From contig NZ_ML660189.1 of assembly GCF_007483665.1 (NCBI RefSeq), positions 62,001 through 126,000 of the forward strand: a stretch of DNA of 64,000 nt. Direction: 5' to 3'. The DNA is from Catellatospora sichuanensis (GTDB lineage: Bacteria > Actinomycetota > Actinomycetes > Mycobacteriales > Micromonosporaceae). The position numbers were made by a program, and so were the translations under genes. The first letter of the stretch is position 1, and every line of letters begins with the position of its first letter. Below are positions 46,598 to 55,469 of this stretch, piece after piece. The notes beneath the pieces were generated by a model. It had not been told where the DNA came from and ran no database searches. It saw only the letters and a list, made by a program, of their open reading frames with translations.

Positions 46598-48247
46598 GTG
46601 ACTCCCGCGAATATCGCCGATGCCGTCCTGACCGCCGCAAAAGCCGTCTTCACGGCCCGCGGCCTCGATCTGGCGGCCCTGCCGGCGGCGGCGACGGTGG
46701 AGCGCCCGCGCAACCCGGAGCACGGGGATTACGCCACCAACCTGGCTCTTCAGGTCGCCAAGAAGGTCGGCGCCAACCCGCGTGAGCTGGCCGCGGGCCT
46801 GGCCGAAGAACTCAGCAAATTCACAGGGATCGCTGCGGTGGAGATCGCCGGGCCGGGCTTCCTCAACATCCGGGTGGACACGGCGGCCGCCGGGGAGCTG
46901 GCCCGCCTGGTCGTCACCCAGGGGCCGGCGTACGGGCACGGCACTGCGCTGGCCGGGCTGCGGCTGAACCTGGAGTTCGTCTCGGCGAACCCGACCGGCC
47001 CGATCCACCTGGGCGGGGTGCGCTGGGCCGCGGTCGGCGACGCGCTGGCGCGGCTGCTCAAGGCGGCGGGCGCGGAGGTCACCACTGAGTACTACTTCAA
47101 CGACGCCGGTGCGCAGATCGACCGGTTCGCCAAGTCGCTGCAGGCCGCGGCCCGGGGCGAGGCGACGCCGGAGGACGGCTACGGCGGCGCGTACATCGCG
47201 GAGATCGCCGAGGCGGTCCGGGCGAAGCACCCGGGGGCCGACGACCTGGAGACGTTCCGGGTCGAGGGCGTCGAGCTGATGTTCGCGCAGATCAAGTCCT
47301 CGCTGAACGAGTTCGGCACGCACTTCGACGTGTACTTCAACGAGAAGGACCTGCACGCCAAGGGCGAGCTGGACCTGGCCCTGGAACGGCTGCGGGCGCA
47401 GGGCCACCTGTACGAGGCCGACGGCGCGACCTGGCTGCGCACCACCGACTTCGGCGACGACAAGGACCGGGTGCTGCGCAAGAGCGACGGCGACTGGACC
47501 TACTTCGCCGCCGACTGCGCCTACTACCTCGACAAGCGGGACCGGGGCGCGGACAAGATCGTCATCATGCTGGGCGCCGACCACCACGGTTACGTGGGCC
47601 GGATGCGCGCCATGTCGGCCTGCTTCGGCGACGACCCGGACGTCAACCTGGAGATCCTCATCGGCCAGCTGGTCAGCCTGGTCCGCGACGGCCAGCCGGT
47701 GCGCATGAGCAAGCGCGCGGGCACCGTGGTGACCATGGAGGACCTGGTCGAGGCGATCGGCGTGGACGCCTCCCGCTACGCGCTGGCCCGCTACAGCAGC
47801 GACTCCCCGATCGACATCGACGTGGACCTGTGGACGCGCGCGACCCGCGACAACCCGGTCTACTACGTGCAGTACGTCGCCGCTCGCACCGCGAGCGTGT
47901 CCCGCAACGCCGCCGACCTCGGGCTGACCCGCGACACCGCGGAGTTCGACCCGGCGCTGCTGGGGCACCCCAAGGAGCTGGAGCTGCTCAAGGCGCTGGG
48001 CGACTACCCGACCGTGGTCAAGAGCGCGGCGGAGCTGCGCGAGCCGCACCGGGTGGCCCGCTACCTGGAGGACCTGGCGGGCGACTACCACCGCTTCTAC
48101 GACGAGCCGGCGTGCCGCGTGCTGCCGCACGGCGACAACCCGATCGAGCCCGGCAACGTCGCCCGGCTCTGGCTCAACGACGCGACCCGCACCGTCATCG
48201 CCAACGGCCTCGGCCTGCTCGGCGTGACCGCCCCTGAACGGATGTGA
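46598..48247 (+). CDS. argS: Arginyl-tRNA synthetase
   Basis: This 549-aa class I synthetase charges tRNA-Arg. The N-terminal Add-1 domain (1-95) is followed by the HIGH-like motif [20 protein letters not shown] (about 130-150). The KMSKS-equivalent is [16 protein letters not shown], and the C-terminal anticodon-binding DALR domain includes [16 protein letters not shown]. Length is normal. GTG start, probably leaderless. First gene of the conserved argS-lysA-hom-thrC run. The window also carries a tRNA-Arg 2.5 kb upstream. Confidence 0.97.
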   Translation: MTPANIADAVLTAAKAVFTARGLDLAALPAAATVERPRNPEHGDYATNLALQVAKKVGANPRELAAGLAEELSKFTGIAAVEIAGPGFLNIRVDTAAAGELARLVVTQGPAYGHGTALAGLRLNLEFVSANPTGPIHLGGVRWAAVGDALARLLKAAGAEVTTEYYFNDAGAQIDRFAKSLQAAARGEATPEDGYGGAYIAEIAEAVRAKHPGADDLETFRVEGVELMFAQIKSSLNEFGTHFDVYFNEKDLHAKGELDLALERLRAQGHLYEADGATWLRTTDFGDDKDRVLRKSDGDWTYFAADCAYYLDKRDRGADKIVIMLGADHHGYVGRMRAMSACFGDDPDVNLEILIGQLVSLVRDGQPVRMSKRAGTVVTMEDLVEAIGVDASRYALARYSSDSPIDIDVDLWTRATRDNPVYYVQYVAARTASVSRNAADLGLTRDTAEFDPALLGHPKELELLKALGDYPTVVKSAAELREPHRVARYLEDLAGDYHRFYDEPACRVLPHGDNPIEPGNVARLWLNDATRTVIANGLGLLGVTAPERM

Positions 48248-48256
48248 CCTTCCCGC

Positions 48257-49642
48257 ATGAGAGCCCATGAGGCAGGTGCCCTGCACGGCGACTTCGGGCA
48301 CCAGGGACCTTCCTGGCTGCGTACGCCCGCTGACGTGAACGAGCTGATGACGCCGCTGTGGCCCCGCACGGTGCGCAAGGACGAGGCGGGTGTGCTGCGC
48401 GTCGGCGGCCTGGACGTGACCTCGCTGGCGCAGGAGTTCGGCACCCCGGCGTACCTGCTCGACGAGGAGGACTTCCGGGCCCGCTGCCGCGACTTCAAGC
48501 AGGGCTTCGCGGGGGCGGACGTGTACTACGCGGGCAAGGCGTTCCTGTGCCGGGCGATCGTGCGCATCCTGGTCGAGGAGGAGATGAACCTCGACGTGTG
48601 CAGCGGCGGCGAGCTGGCCACCGCGCTGGCGGCGGGCATGGACCCGACCCGGCTCGCGCTGCACGGCAACAACAAGTCGGTACGCGAGCTGACCCGCGCC
48701 GTCCAGGCGGGCGTGGGCCGCATCGTGGTCGACTCGTTCGACGAGATCGAGCGCCTGTCCGCGATCGCCCGGGAGCACGGGGTACGCCCGCGGGTCATGA
48801 TCCGGGTGACCGTGGGCGTGGAGGCGCACACCCACGAGTTCATCGCGACCGCGCACGAGGACCAGAAGTTCGGGTTCTCGCTGGCGGGCGGCAAGGCGTT
48901 CGAGGCGGCAAAGCGCATCCTGACCGAGGACACGCTGGAGCTGCGCGGCCTGCACTCGCACATCGGCTCGCAGATCTTCGACACGTCGGGCTTCGAGGTC
49001 AGCGCGCGCCGGGTGCTCACCCTGCAGGAGCGCATCCGCACCGAGCTGGGCGCCGAGCTGCCCGAGCTGGACCTCGGCGGCGGCTTCGGCATCGCGTACA
49101 CCAGCCAGGACACGCCCTCGCCCGCCGGTGAACTCGCCGAGCGGATGTTCAAGATCGTGGCGGACGAGTGCCGGGGCCTGGGCATCGCCGAGCCCCACCT
49201 GTCCGTGGAGCCGGGGCGGGCCATCGTCGGCCCGTCCACCTTCACGCTGTACGAGGTCGGCACGGTGAAGCCGCTCGACGGGCTGCGCACCTACGTGAGC
49301 GTGGACGGCGGCATGAGCGACAACATCCGTACCGCGCTGTACGACGCGTCGTACTCGGCGACGCTGGCGTCGCGTGCGTCACAGGCCGAGCCGATTCTTG
49401 CCCGCGTGGTGGGAAAACATTGTGAGGCGGGGGACGTGGTGGTGAAGGATGAATTCCTGCCCGCTGACGTCCGGCCCGGAGATCTTATTGCGGTGCCGGG
49501 AACCGGCGCCTACTGCCGGAGCATGGCCAGTAATTACAACCACGTGCCGCGGCCGCCCGTCGTGGCGGTGCGGGACGGGCAGGCACGGGTGATCGTGCGC
49601 AGGGAGACCGAGGACGATCTCCTGGCGTTGGACGTGGGGTAG
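48257..49642 (+). CDS. lysA: Diaminopimelate decarboxylase
   Basis: This 461-aa PLP enzyme (fold III) converts meso-diaminopimelate to lysine. The PLP Lys lies in VYYAGKAFLCRA (about residue 93). GNNKS, LHSHIGSQIFD, LDLGGGFGIAY, EPGRAIVGPS and the active-site Cys region GTGAYCRSMASNYN are all present. Length is usual for actinobacteria, and the N-terminal MRAHEAGALHGDFG fits the family there. It starts 9 nt after argS. Third positions in the last 60 codons are less GC-biased than the rest. Confidence 0.97.
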   Translation: MRAHEAGALHGDFGHQGPSWLRTPADVNELMTPLWPRTVRKDEAGVLRVGGLDVTSLAQEFGTPAYLLDEEDFRARCRDFKQGFAGADVYYAGKAFLCRAIVRILVEEEMNLDVCSGGELATALAAGMDPTRLALHGNNKSVRELTRAVQAGVGRIVVDSFDEIERLSAIAREHGVRPRVMIRVTVGVEAHTHEFIATAHEDQKFGFSLAGGKAFEAAKRILTEDTLELRGLHSHIGSQIFDTSGFEVSARRVLTLQERIRTELGAELPELDLGGGFGIAYTSQDTPSPAGELAERMFKIVADECRGLGIAEPHLSVEPGRAIVGPSTFTLYEVGTVKPLDGLRTYVSVDGGMSDNIRTALYDASYSATLASRASQAEPILARVVGKHCEAGDVVVKDEFLPADVRPGDLIAVPGTGAYCRSMASNYNHVPRPPVVAVRDGQARVIVRRETEDDLLALDVG

Positions 49643-49687
49643 GGCGCGATCTCCGCCCCTGCCATGTTGAGCGTTACGGGAGACGAA

Positions 49688-50974
49688 GTGGCTGACTCGG
49701 TCAAGGTGGCGTTGCTGGGATGCGGCGCCGTCGGCTCGGAGGTCGTACGCCTGCTGCACGAGCAGGCCGACGACCTGACGGCGCGTATCGGCGCACCCGT
49801 CGAACTGGTCGGCATCGCCGTCCGCCGGGCGGGCCGTGACCGCAGCGACCTGCCGGTCAGCACGGACCTGTTCACCACGGACGCTCTCGGCCTGGTCAAG
49901 CGGGACGACGTGGACGTGGTCATCGAGGTGGTGGGCGGCATCGAGCCCGCCCGCACCTGGCTCGTCGAGGCGCTGCGCGCGGGCAAGAGCGTGATCACCG
50001 GCAACAAGGCGCTGCTGGCCGAGGACGGCGGCAGCCTGCACGACGCCGCCGCCGAGGGCGGCGCGGACCTGTACTACGAGGCGTCGGTGGCGGGCGCGAT
50101 CCCGCTGCTGCGCCCGCTGCGCGAGTCCCTGCACGGGGACCGCATCACCCAGGTCACCGGCATCGTGAACGGCACCACGAACTTCATCCTCTCCGCGATG
50201 GACGCCACCGGCGCGGGCTTCTCCGAGGCCCTCGAAGAGGCGACCGCGCTGGGCTACGCCGAGGCGGACCCGACCGCCGACGTCGAGGGCTTCGACGCCG
50301 CCGCGAAGGCCGCGATCCTGGCCAGCCTGGCCTTCCATACCCGGGTGAAGGCCGAGGACGTATACCGCGAGGGCATCACCGAGGTCAGCGCGGCCGACGT
50401 GGCCAGTGCGAAGGCCATGGGCTGCACGATCAAGCTGCTGTGCATCGCGGGCCGCACCGCCGACGGCGGCGTCAGCGTCCGGGTGCACCCCGCGATGATC
50501 CCGCGCACCCACCCGCTGGCGGGCGTCGGCGAGGCGTTCAACGCGGTGTTCGTCGAGGCCGAGGCCGCCGGGCAGCTGATGTTCTACGGCCGTGGTGCGG
50601 GCGGCGCGCCCACCGCGAGCGCCGTGCTCGGCGACCTGGTCGCCGTGGGCCGCAACCGCCTGGCCGGGGTACGCGCCGCCAGCGAGTCCTCCTACGCCGA
50701 CCTCGCCGTCCACCCGATGGGCGACGTCCGCACCCGCTACCACGTCTCGCTGGACGTGGCCGACCGCGCCGGCGTGCTGGCCGCGGTGGCCGGTGTCTTT
50801 GCCCGCCACGACGTCTCCATCGCCACCGTCAACCAGTCGGGCCGCGGCAACGACGCCAGCCTTGTCATCGTCACCCACTCCGCCCCCGACAGCGCCCTCG
50901 CCGCCACCGTCGCCGAACTCCGCACCCTCGACTTCGTCCGCGCCGTGGCCTCCGTCCTCCGCGTGGAGTTCTGA
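49688..50974 (+). CDS. hom: Homoserine dehydrogenase
   Basis: This 428-aa NAD(P)-dependent enzyme makes homoserine for threonine and methionine. The Rossmann motif is VALLGCGAVGSEVVRLL. Catalytic-domain features include VVGGIEPARTWLVEALRAGK and VTGIVNGTTNFILSAMD, with the Lys/Asp residues near ALGYAEADPTADVEG. A C-terminal ACT domain (about 345-425, YHVSLDVADRAGVLAAVAGV) would allow threonine feedback. GTG 49688 has GGGAG 5 nt upstream; ATG 49664 has none. Confidence 0.95.
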   Translation: MADSVKVALLGCGAVGSEVVRLLHEQADDLTARIGAPVELVGIAVRRAGRDRSDLPVSTDLFTTDALGLVKRDDVDVVIEVVGGIEPARTWLVEALRAGKSVITGNKALLAEDGGSLHDAAAEGGADLYYEASVAGAIPLLRPLRESLHGDRITQVTGIVNGTTNFILSAMDATGAGFSEALEEATALGYAEADPTADVEGFDAAAKAAILASLAFHTRVKAEDVYREGITEVSAADVASAKAMGCTIKLLCIAGRTADGGVSVRVHPAMIPRTHPLAGVGEAFNAVFVEAEAAGQLMFYGRGAGGAPTASAVLGDLVAVGRNRLAGVRAASESSYADLAVHPMGDVRTRYHVSLDVADRAGVLAAVAGVFARHDVSIATVNQSGRGNDASLVIVTHSAPDSALAATVAELRTLDFVRAVASVLRVEF

Positions 50975-51132
50975 CGCGGCTGCCGCAGGCAGGCCGCGCG
51001 CGTCGATCATGAACTTGTGGACGTGTCCGACGGCGTGTCACCACCCTGGGACCGTGATCAACCTCTAGGTTGGCGCGGGCCCGGCGGTGGCGGCGCGTGA
51101 AGGGGTGGATGCCCTTGGGATCGACGTCCCGG

Positions 51133-51143
51133 AGGGTGGAACC
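51133..51143 (+). promoter_or_regulatory. T-box-like sequence in the thrC leader
   Basis: AGGGTGGAACC matches the core of the T-box motif and lies 63 nt before the thrC start. I could not draw a stem I with a threonine specifier nor a clear sequestering arm for the AAGGAGG ribosome site, so this may be chance. Confidence 0.2.
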
Positions 51144-51205
51144 TGAGTGGTGATGGCGGCGTCGAGCGGGCAAGGTACTCGATGACACTCGGTAAGGAGG
51201 CCAGC

Positions 51206-52255
51206 ATGTGGCGTGGGTTGATCGAGCAGTACCGGGACCGGCTGCCGGTGACGGACAAGACGCCCGTGATCACGCTGCACGAGGGCAACACGCCGCTGGT
51301 GCCCGCGCCGGTGCTGTCCGACCGCACCGGGTGTGACGTCTACCTGAAGGTCGAGGGCGCCAACCCGACCGGCTCCTTCAAGGACCGGGGCATGACGGTG
51401 GCCGTCTCCACCGCCGTCGAGCACGGCGCGAAGGCGATCATCTGCGCCTCGACCGGCAACACCTCCGCCAGCGCCGCGGCGTACGCCGCCCGCGCCGGCA
51501 TCACCTGCGCGGTGCTCGTGCCACAGGGCAAGATCGCGCTGGGCAAGCTGGCCCAGGCGCTCGTGCACGGTGCGAAGCTGCTGCAGGTCAGCGGCAACTT
51601 CGACGACTGCCTGGCGATGGCGGGCAAGCTCTCCCAGGACTATCCGGTGGCGCTGGTCAACTCGGTGAACATCGACCGGCTGCACGGGCAGAAGACCGCC
51701 GCGTTCGAGATCGTCGACGCGCTGGGCGACGCGCCGGACATCCACTGCCTGCCGGTCGGCAACGCGGGCAACATCAGCGCGTACTGGATGGGCTACCAGG
51801 AGGACGTCGCGGCGGGCAACGCCACGAAGGCCCCGAAGATGTACGGCTTCCAGGCCGCCGGTTCCGCCCCGATCGTCAACGGGGCGGTGGTGGCCAACCC
51901 GTCCACGATCGCCACCGCGATCCGGATCGGCAACCCCGCCTCGTGGACCAAGGCCCTGGACGCGCGTGACGCCTCGGGCGGTCTCATCGACGCCGTCACC
52001 GACCGCGAGATCCTCTCGGCGTACCGGCTGCTCGCCCGCGAGGTCGGCGTCTTCGTCGAGCTGGGTTCGGCGGCCAGCGTGGCGGGCCTGCTGCAGGCGT
52101 GCGCGGCCGGCAAGGTGCCGCACGGCTCGCGCATCGTCTGCACGGTGACCGGCCACGGCCTCAAGGACCCGGAGTGGGCCATCTCCACCGCGCCCGCCCC
52201 GACCACGATCGGCAACGACCCGCTCGCCGCGGCCCGCGAACTCGGCCTCGCCTGA
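51206..52255 (+). CDS. thrC: Threonine synthase
   Basis: This 349-aa PLP enzyme turns O-phosphohomoserine into threonine. [12 protein letters not shown], the PLP lysine in [14 protein letters not shown] (about 57), [20 protein letters not shown] and [12 protein letters not shown] (phosphate loop) are all visible. ATG 51206 sits 5 nt after AAGGAGG; ATG 51182 overlaps a short leader frame and lacks that spacing. A 231-nt gap from hom suggests its own promoter; TAGGTT at 51067 is a weak candidate. Confidence 0.96.
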   Translation: MWRGLIEQYRDRLPVTDKTPVITLHEGNTPLVPAPVLSDRTGCDVYLKVEGANPTGSFKDRGMTVAVSTAVEHGAKAIICASTGNTSASAAAYAARAGITCAVLVPQGKIALGKLAQALVHGAKLLQVSGNFDDCLAMAGKLSQDYPVALVNSVNIDRLHGQKTAAFEIVDALGDAPDIHCLPVGNAGNISAYWMGYQEDVAAGNATKAPKMYGFQAAGSAPIVNGAVVANPSTIATAIRIGNPASWTKALDARDASGGLIDAVTDREILSAYRLLAREVGVFVELGSAASVAGLLQACAAGKVPHGSRIVCTVTGHGLKDPEWAISTAPAPTTIGNDPLAAARELGLA

Positions 52256-52281
52256 CCGACGCCGACCGCCCCCGGCGCAGC

Positions 52282-52343
52282 TGCAGCTTCGGGGAAAGTG
52301 CACCTTCCGTTCGCGACGACGATGCAGTTTCCCCGAAACTGCA
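52282..52343. repeat. Paired 21-bp palindromes (TGCAGTTTC/GAAACTGCA type)
   Basis: At 52323-52343 TGCAGTTTC-CCC-GAAACTGCA is a perfect palindrome. At 52282-52302 a diverged copy (TGCAGCTTC-GGG-GAAAGTGCA) stands in the opposite centre orientation. The two can also pair with each other into one large hairpin, which may end the thrC transcript. Confidence 0.6.
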
Positions 52344-52398
52344 AACCCCGACGGGGCGCACGTCACAGCGTGCCCGGGGTTCGTGAGATCGCTCTCAG

Positions 52399-53631
52399 GT
52401 GTACGGTGCGTACGTGCTCAGGGTCCTTACGCGTAGCGCCGACTTCCGCCGCCTGTTCCTCGCCGAGGTCATCGTCTTCGGGGCGGACTGGTTCGTCATG
52501 GTTCCGCTGCTGGTGCTGCTCAACAGGGAGACGGGTCAGGGGCTCTGGGGCGGGCTGGCGCTGGCCGTGGAGACCGGCACGGTCGCGCTGCTGCTGCCGT
52601 ACGCGGGCACCATCGCCGACCGGTTCAACCGCAAGCACATCCTGATCGCCTCCAACCTCTCGGCGCTGGTCGCCGTCGGCGGCCTGTTCCTGGTGCGCGG
52701 CCCCGGCGCGGGCCCGATCGCGCTGGTGGCGCTGGGCGCGCTCGCCGCGGCGAAGGCGTTCTACACCCCGGCGGCCAACGCGGCCGTGCCGAACCTCGTC
52801 GACCCCGCCGACATGGGCCCGGCGATGGCCGTCAACGGCACCGCGTGGGGCACCATGACCGTGGTCGCCTCGTCGCTGGGCGGCCTGGTCACCGAGTGGC
52901 TGTCCCCGTACGCCTGCTTCGGCCTGGTCGCGGTGAGCCTGGTGACCTCGGCGCTGCTGACCTCGGGGATCAAGCGGCCGACCCAGGACACGCTGCCGGC
53001 GGTGTCCCGCCCGGCGTTCGCGGCGATCCGCGAGGCGATGGGCTACCTGCGCCGGGAGCCGCGGCTGCTGGCCCTGGTCACCGTGAAGTCGGCGGTGGGC
53101 ACCGGCAACGGCCTGCTGGCCACGTTCCCGCTGATCGCAGCGACGTTCGGGATGGGTGCACGGGGGCTGGGCCTGATGTTCGCGGTGCGCGGCCTGGGCA
53201 GTGTGGTCGGCCCGTTCCTGTTCCGGGCGGCGCTGGCCCGGCCGCACTGGCTGTTCCCGGCGCTGGCGCTGTCCATGTCCACCTACGGCCTGGTCTACGT
53301 CGGGGTGGCCGCGGCGGGCTGGTTCCCGCTGGTGCTGGCGGGCATCTTCCTGGCGCACGCGGCCGGCGGCGGCAACTGGGTGATGTCGAACTACGCGATC
53401 GCCCAGGAGGTGCCCGACGAGCTGCGGGGCCGGGTCAACGCCACCGACACGATGATCGCCATGCTCGCGGTGACCGCCTCGCAGTTGGTCGTGGGCGCGT
53501 TCGTGGACTCGGTGGACTGGCGGGTGCTGGTCGCCTGCTGCGGCGTCACCACGCTGTCCTACGCCGTGGGCTGGTTCCTGGTCACCCGGCGCATCCCGGT
53601 CCAGGCCCCGGTGGCCGCGCTCGCCGACTGA
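52399..53631 (+). CDS. MFS transporter
   Basis: This 410-aa, 12-helix protein has the loop motif GTIADRFNRKHILIASN and the second-half segment LLALVTVKSAVGTGNGLLA. EVPDELRGRVNATDTMIAML is typical of the MFS_3-type (enterobactin exporter-like) group. It is probably a drug or metabolite exporter. GTG 52399 is used; GTG 52414 is possible and neither has a strong ribosome site. Located between thrC and the SPFH gene and not obviously linked to threonine synthesis. Confidence 0.9.
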   Translation: MYGAYVLRVLTRSADFRRLFLAEVIVFGADWFVMVPLLVLLNRETGQGLWGGLALAVETGTVALLLPYAGTIADRFNRKHILIASNLSALVAVGGLFLVRGPGAGPIALVALGALAAAKAFYTPAANAAVPNLVDPADMGPAMAVNGTAWGTMTVVASSLGGLVTEWLSPYACFGLVAVSLVTSALLTSGIKRPTQDTLPAVSRPAFAAIREAMGYLRREPRLLALVTVKSAVGTGNGLLATFPLIAATFGMGARGLGLMFAVRGLGSVVGPFLFRAALARPHWLFPALALSMSTYGLVYVGVAAAGWFPLVLAGIFLAHAAGGGNWVMSNYAIAQEVPDELRGRVNATDTMIAMLAVTASQLVVGAFVDSVDWRVLVACCGVTTLSYAVGWFLVTRRIPVQAPVAALAD

Positions 53632-53637
53632 CCGGGC

Positions 53638-53669
53638 TTGACACTCACTGCTAGCTTAGTGATATCACT
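53638..53669 (+). promoter_or_regulatory. Promoter and palindromic operator of the SPFH operon
   Basis: TTGACA (53638-53643) forms a consensus -35. The palindrome AGTGATATCACT (53658-53669) covers the -10 position, so a bound repressor would block transcription. It contains the same GTGATATCAC core as the vapBC operator. Confidence 0.6.
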
Positions 53670-53690
53670 TCGATAGTAGAGGGAGTCGCC

Positions 53691-54563
53691 ATGCAGCGTA
53701 AGGCGTTCCGGGTCTCCGGGTTCATCATGATCGTCGTCAGCCTGCTGGTGCTGGCCGCCATGATCGCGGTCATCGCTGCCAACGTCGGCGTGCCGGACGC
53801 CGACGACGCCGTCGCCGCCATCGCCCCCGCCGTCGCGGTCGGCACGCTGCTGCTCGTGCTGATCGCGACCGGCTTCATCGTGATCAGCCCGAACGACGCC
53901 CGGGTGATCCAGTTCTTCGGCAAGTACGTCGGCACCATCGGCGAGCCGGGCTTCCACTGGACCTGGCCGCTGACCGGGAAGTCGAAGATCTCCAAGCGGA
54001 TCCGCAACTTCGAGTCCAACCGGCTGAAGGTCTCCGACGCCGACGGCAACCCGGTCGAGATCGCCGCGGTCGTGGTGTGGCGGGTCGTGGACACCTACGC
54101 CGCCAAGTTCGCCGTGGACGACTTCGTGCACTTCGTCGAGGTGCAGGCCGAGACCGCGGTGCGGCACCTGGCCACCAGCTACCCGTACGAGGCGCACGCC
54201 AGCGGCCGGACCAGCCTGCGCGACAGCGCCGCCGCCAGCGAGGAGCTCACCGCCGAGCTGCGCGAGCGGGTCATCCTCGGCGGCGTGGAGGTGGTCGAGT
54301 CGCGGATCACCCATCTCGCCTATGCTGCGGAGATCGCGCAGGCGATGCTGGCCCGCCAGCAGGCGCAGGCCATCGTCGCGGCGCGGTCCACCATCGTGGA
54401 GGGCGCGGTCGGCATGGTCTCCAGTGCGCTGGAGCAGCTGCGCGAGCAGGGCGTCGTCGACCTGGACGAGGAGCGTAAGGCGCACATGGTGTCGAACCTG
54501 CTGGTGGTGCTCTGCGGCGACCGCAACGCGCAGCCTGTCGTCAACACGGGCTCCCTCTACTGA
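53691..54563 (+). CDS. SPFH/Band 7 domain membrane protein
   Basis: This 290-aa protein has two N-terminal membrane helices (about 10-32 and 43-65). An SPFH domain follows ([49 protein letters not shown]), then a helical Ala/Glu-rich C-terminus ([38 protein letters not shown]) that oligomerises in flotillin-like proteins. It should form a membrane microdomain scaffold. GAGGGAG lies 6 nt before the ATG. The next gene, an RHH-like protein, starts 9 nt after its stop. Confidence 0.9.
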   Translation: MQRKAFRVSGFIMIVVSLLVLAAMIAVIAANVGVPDADDAVAAIAPAVAVGTLLLVLIATGFIVISPNDARVIQFFGKYVGTIGEPGFHWTWPLTGKSKISKRIRNFESNRLKVSDADGNPVEIAAVVVWRVVDTYAAKFAVDDFVHFVEVQAETAVRHLATSYPYEAHASGRTSLRDSAAASEELTAELRERVILGGVEVVESRITHLAYAAEIAQAMLARQQAQAIVAARSTIVEGAVGMVSSALEQLREQGVVDLDEERKAHMVSNLLVVLCGDRNAQPVVNTGSLY

Positions 54564-54572
54564 GGACGCCGC

Positions 54573-54770
54573 GTGCCTGAGCGCAAGAAACTGCTGCTGC
54601 GGCTGGATCCCGCGGTGTACGACGCCGTCGCCCGCTGGGCGGCCGACGACCTGCGCAGCGTCAACGCGCAGATCGAGTACGCCCTGCGGGCGGCGCTGAA
54701 ATCGGTGGGGCGGCAGATCGACCGCCCCACCGCGGGCGTGCCCGCCGACGAGGAGCCGGACGGCGGCTGA
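54573..54770 (+). CDS. Small ribbon-helix-helix-like protein
   Basis: This 65-aa protein reads KKLLLRLDPAVYDAVARWAA, then DDLRSVNAQIEYALRAALK, with the strand-helix-helix pattern of Arc/MetJ DNA-binding proteins. A disordered acidic tail follows. GTG start with a GAGGACGCC box. It lies in one operon with the SPFH gene and probably binds the palindrome at 53658. It lacks any toxin partner nearby, so it is unlikely to be a normal antitoxin. Confidence 0.8.
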   Translation: MPERKKLLLRLDPAVYDAVARWAADDLRSVNAQIEYALRAALKSVGRQIDRPTAGVPADEEPDGG

Positions 54771-54801
54771 GACCGCCGTCCCTCCATAACGGACGGCGGC
54801 G

Positions 54802-55176
54802 CTACAGCGGCGATCCGGGTGCCATGACGGCGTTCTCCACCACCGGCGGTCGGCGCCGCCCGGCGAACACCGCGCCGAGCAGCAGACCCGTCCAGACCAG
54901 GTGGAGCAGCCAGAGGACGAGGCTGACGAAGCTGATCGCGGCGTAGCGCGAGCTGCCGCCCTCCTCGATCACCGAGCGCAGGCCGAAGGTCTGCCACCAG
55001 GTGCTGATCAGGAAGGTCAGCGCGCCCAGTCCGGTCGCCGCGACGGTGAGGCCGGTGGCGGCGGAGCCCAGGCGGGTACGCAGCGCCAGCGCCGCGACCA
55101 GGCCGGCGATCATCAGCAGCACGCCGACGGCCTGCGGCAGGATGACGCCGAGCAGCGACATGTCGAACGATTCCAC
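54802..55176 (-). CDS. Small four-helix membrane protein
   Basis: This 124-aa protein has membrane segments at about 8-30, 37-57, 72-93 and 95-112, with short loops and a C-terminal RRRR flanked tail. No family is recognised; small proteins of this shape often accompany transport or envelope genes. GTG 55176 was preferred because GGGAG lies 6 nt upstream. Convergent with the RHH-like gene. Confidence 0.65.
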   Translation of the reverse strand: MESFDMSLLGVILPQAVGVLLMIAGLVAALALRTRLGSAATGLTVAATGLGALTFLISTWWQTFGLRSVIEEGGSSRYAAISFVSLVLWLLHLVWTGLLLGAVFAGRRRPPVVENAVMAPGSPL

Positions 55177-55296
55177 AGCATGCTCCCGAGGGGTGGGCGA
55201 CCCCGACACCGTATCGAGCGCCCGCCATCCCCGCCCGACCGCATGGCGGCCGATGCCCTCCCCACGCCGCCGACCTGCCGCCGCGCCCAGCCCAGT

Positions 55297-55358
55297 CGCA
55301 ACTTTCAGGACTTGCGGCCTTCGGGGAGTCCTGAGGCCGCAAGTCCCTGAGAGTTGCG
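55297..55358. repeat. Dispersed palindrome B, copy 1
   Basis: Arms 55297-55321 and 55333-55358 carry CGCAACTTTCAGGACTTGCG and its near-complement, with an 11-nt centre. A second copy is at 63106-63164. Confidence 0.75.
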
Positions 55359-55456
55359 GCAGGAGGGATCCGCCGCGGCGGCGATGGGGCCGGGGCCGGC
55401 TCCCGAGGATTGGGCGGCCGGGCCACCGGATGGGCGGGCGGCGCAGGGCGCGGCCC

Positions 55457-55462
55457 TACCAT
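55457..55462 (+). promoter_or_regulatory. -10 element for leaderless thrB
   Basis: TACCAT ends 7 nt before the GTG at 55470 and overlaps the in-frame ATG at 55461, which argues that the GTG is the true start. Confidence 0.5.
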
Positions 55463-55469
55463 GGCCATC

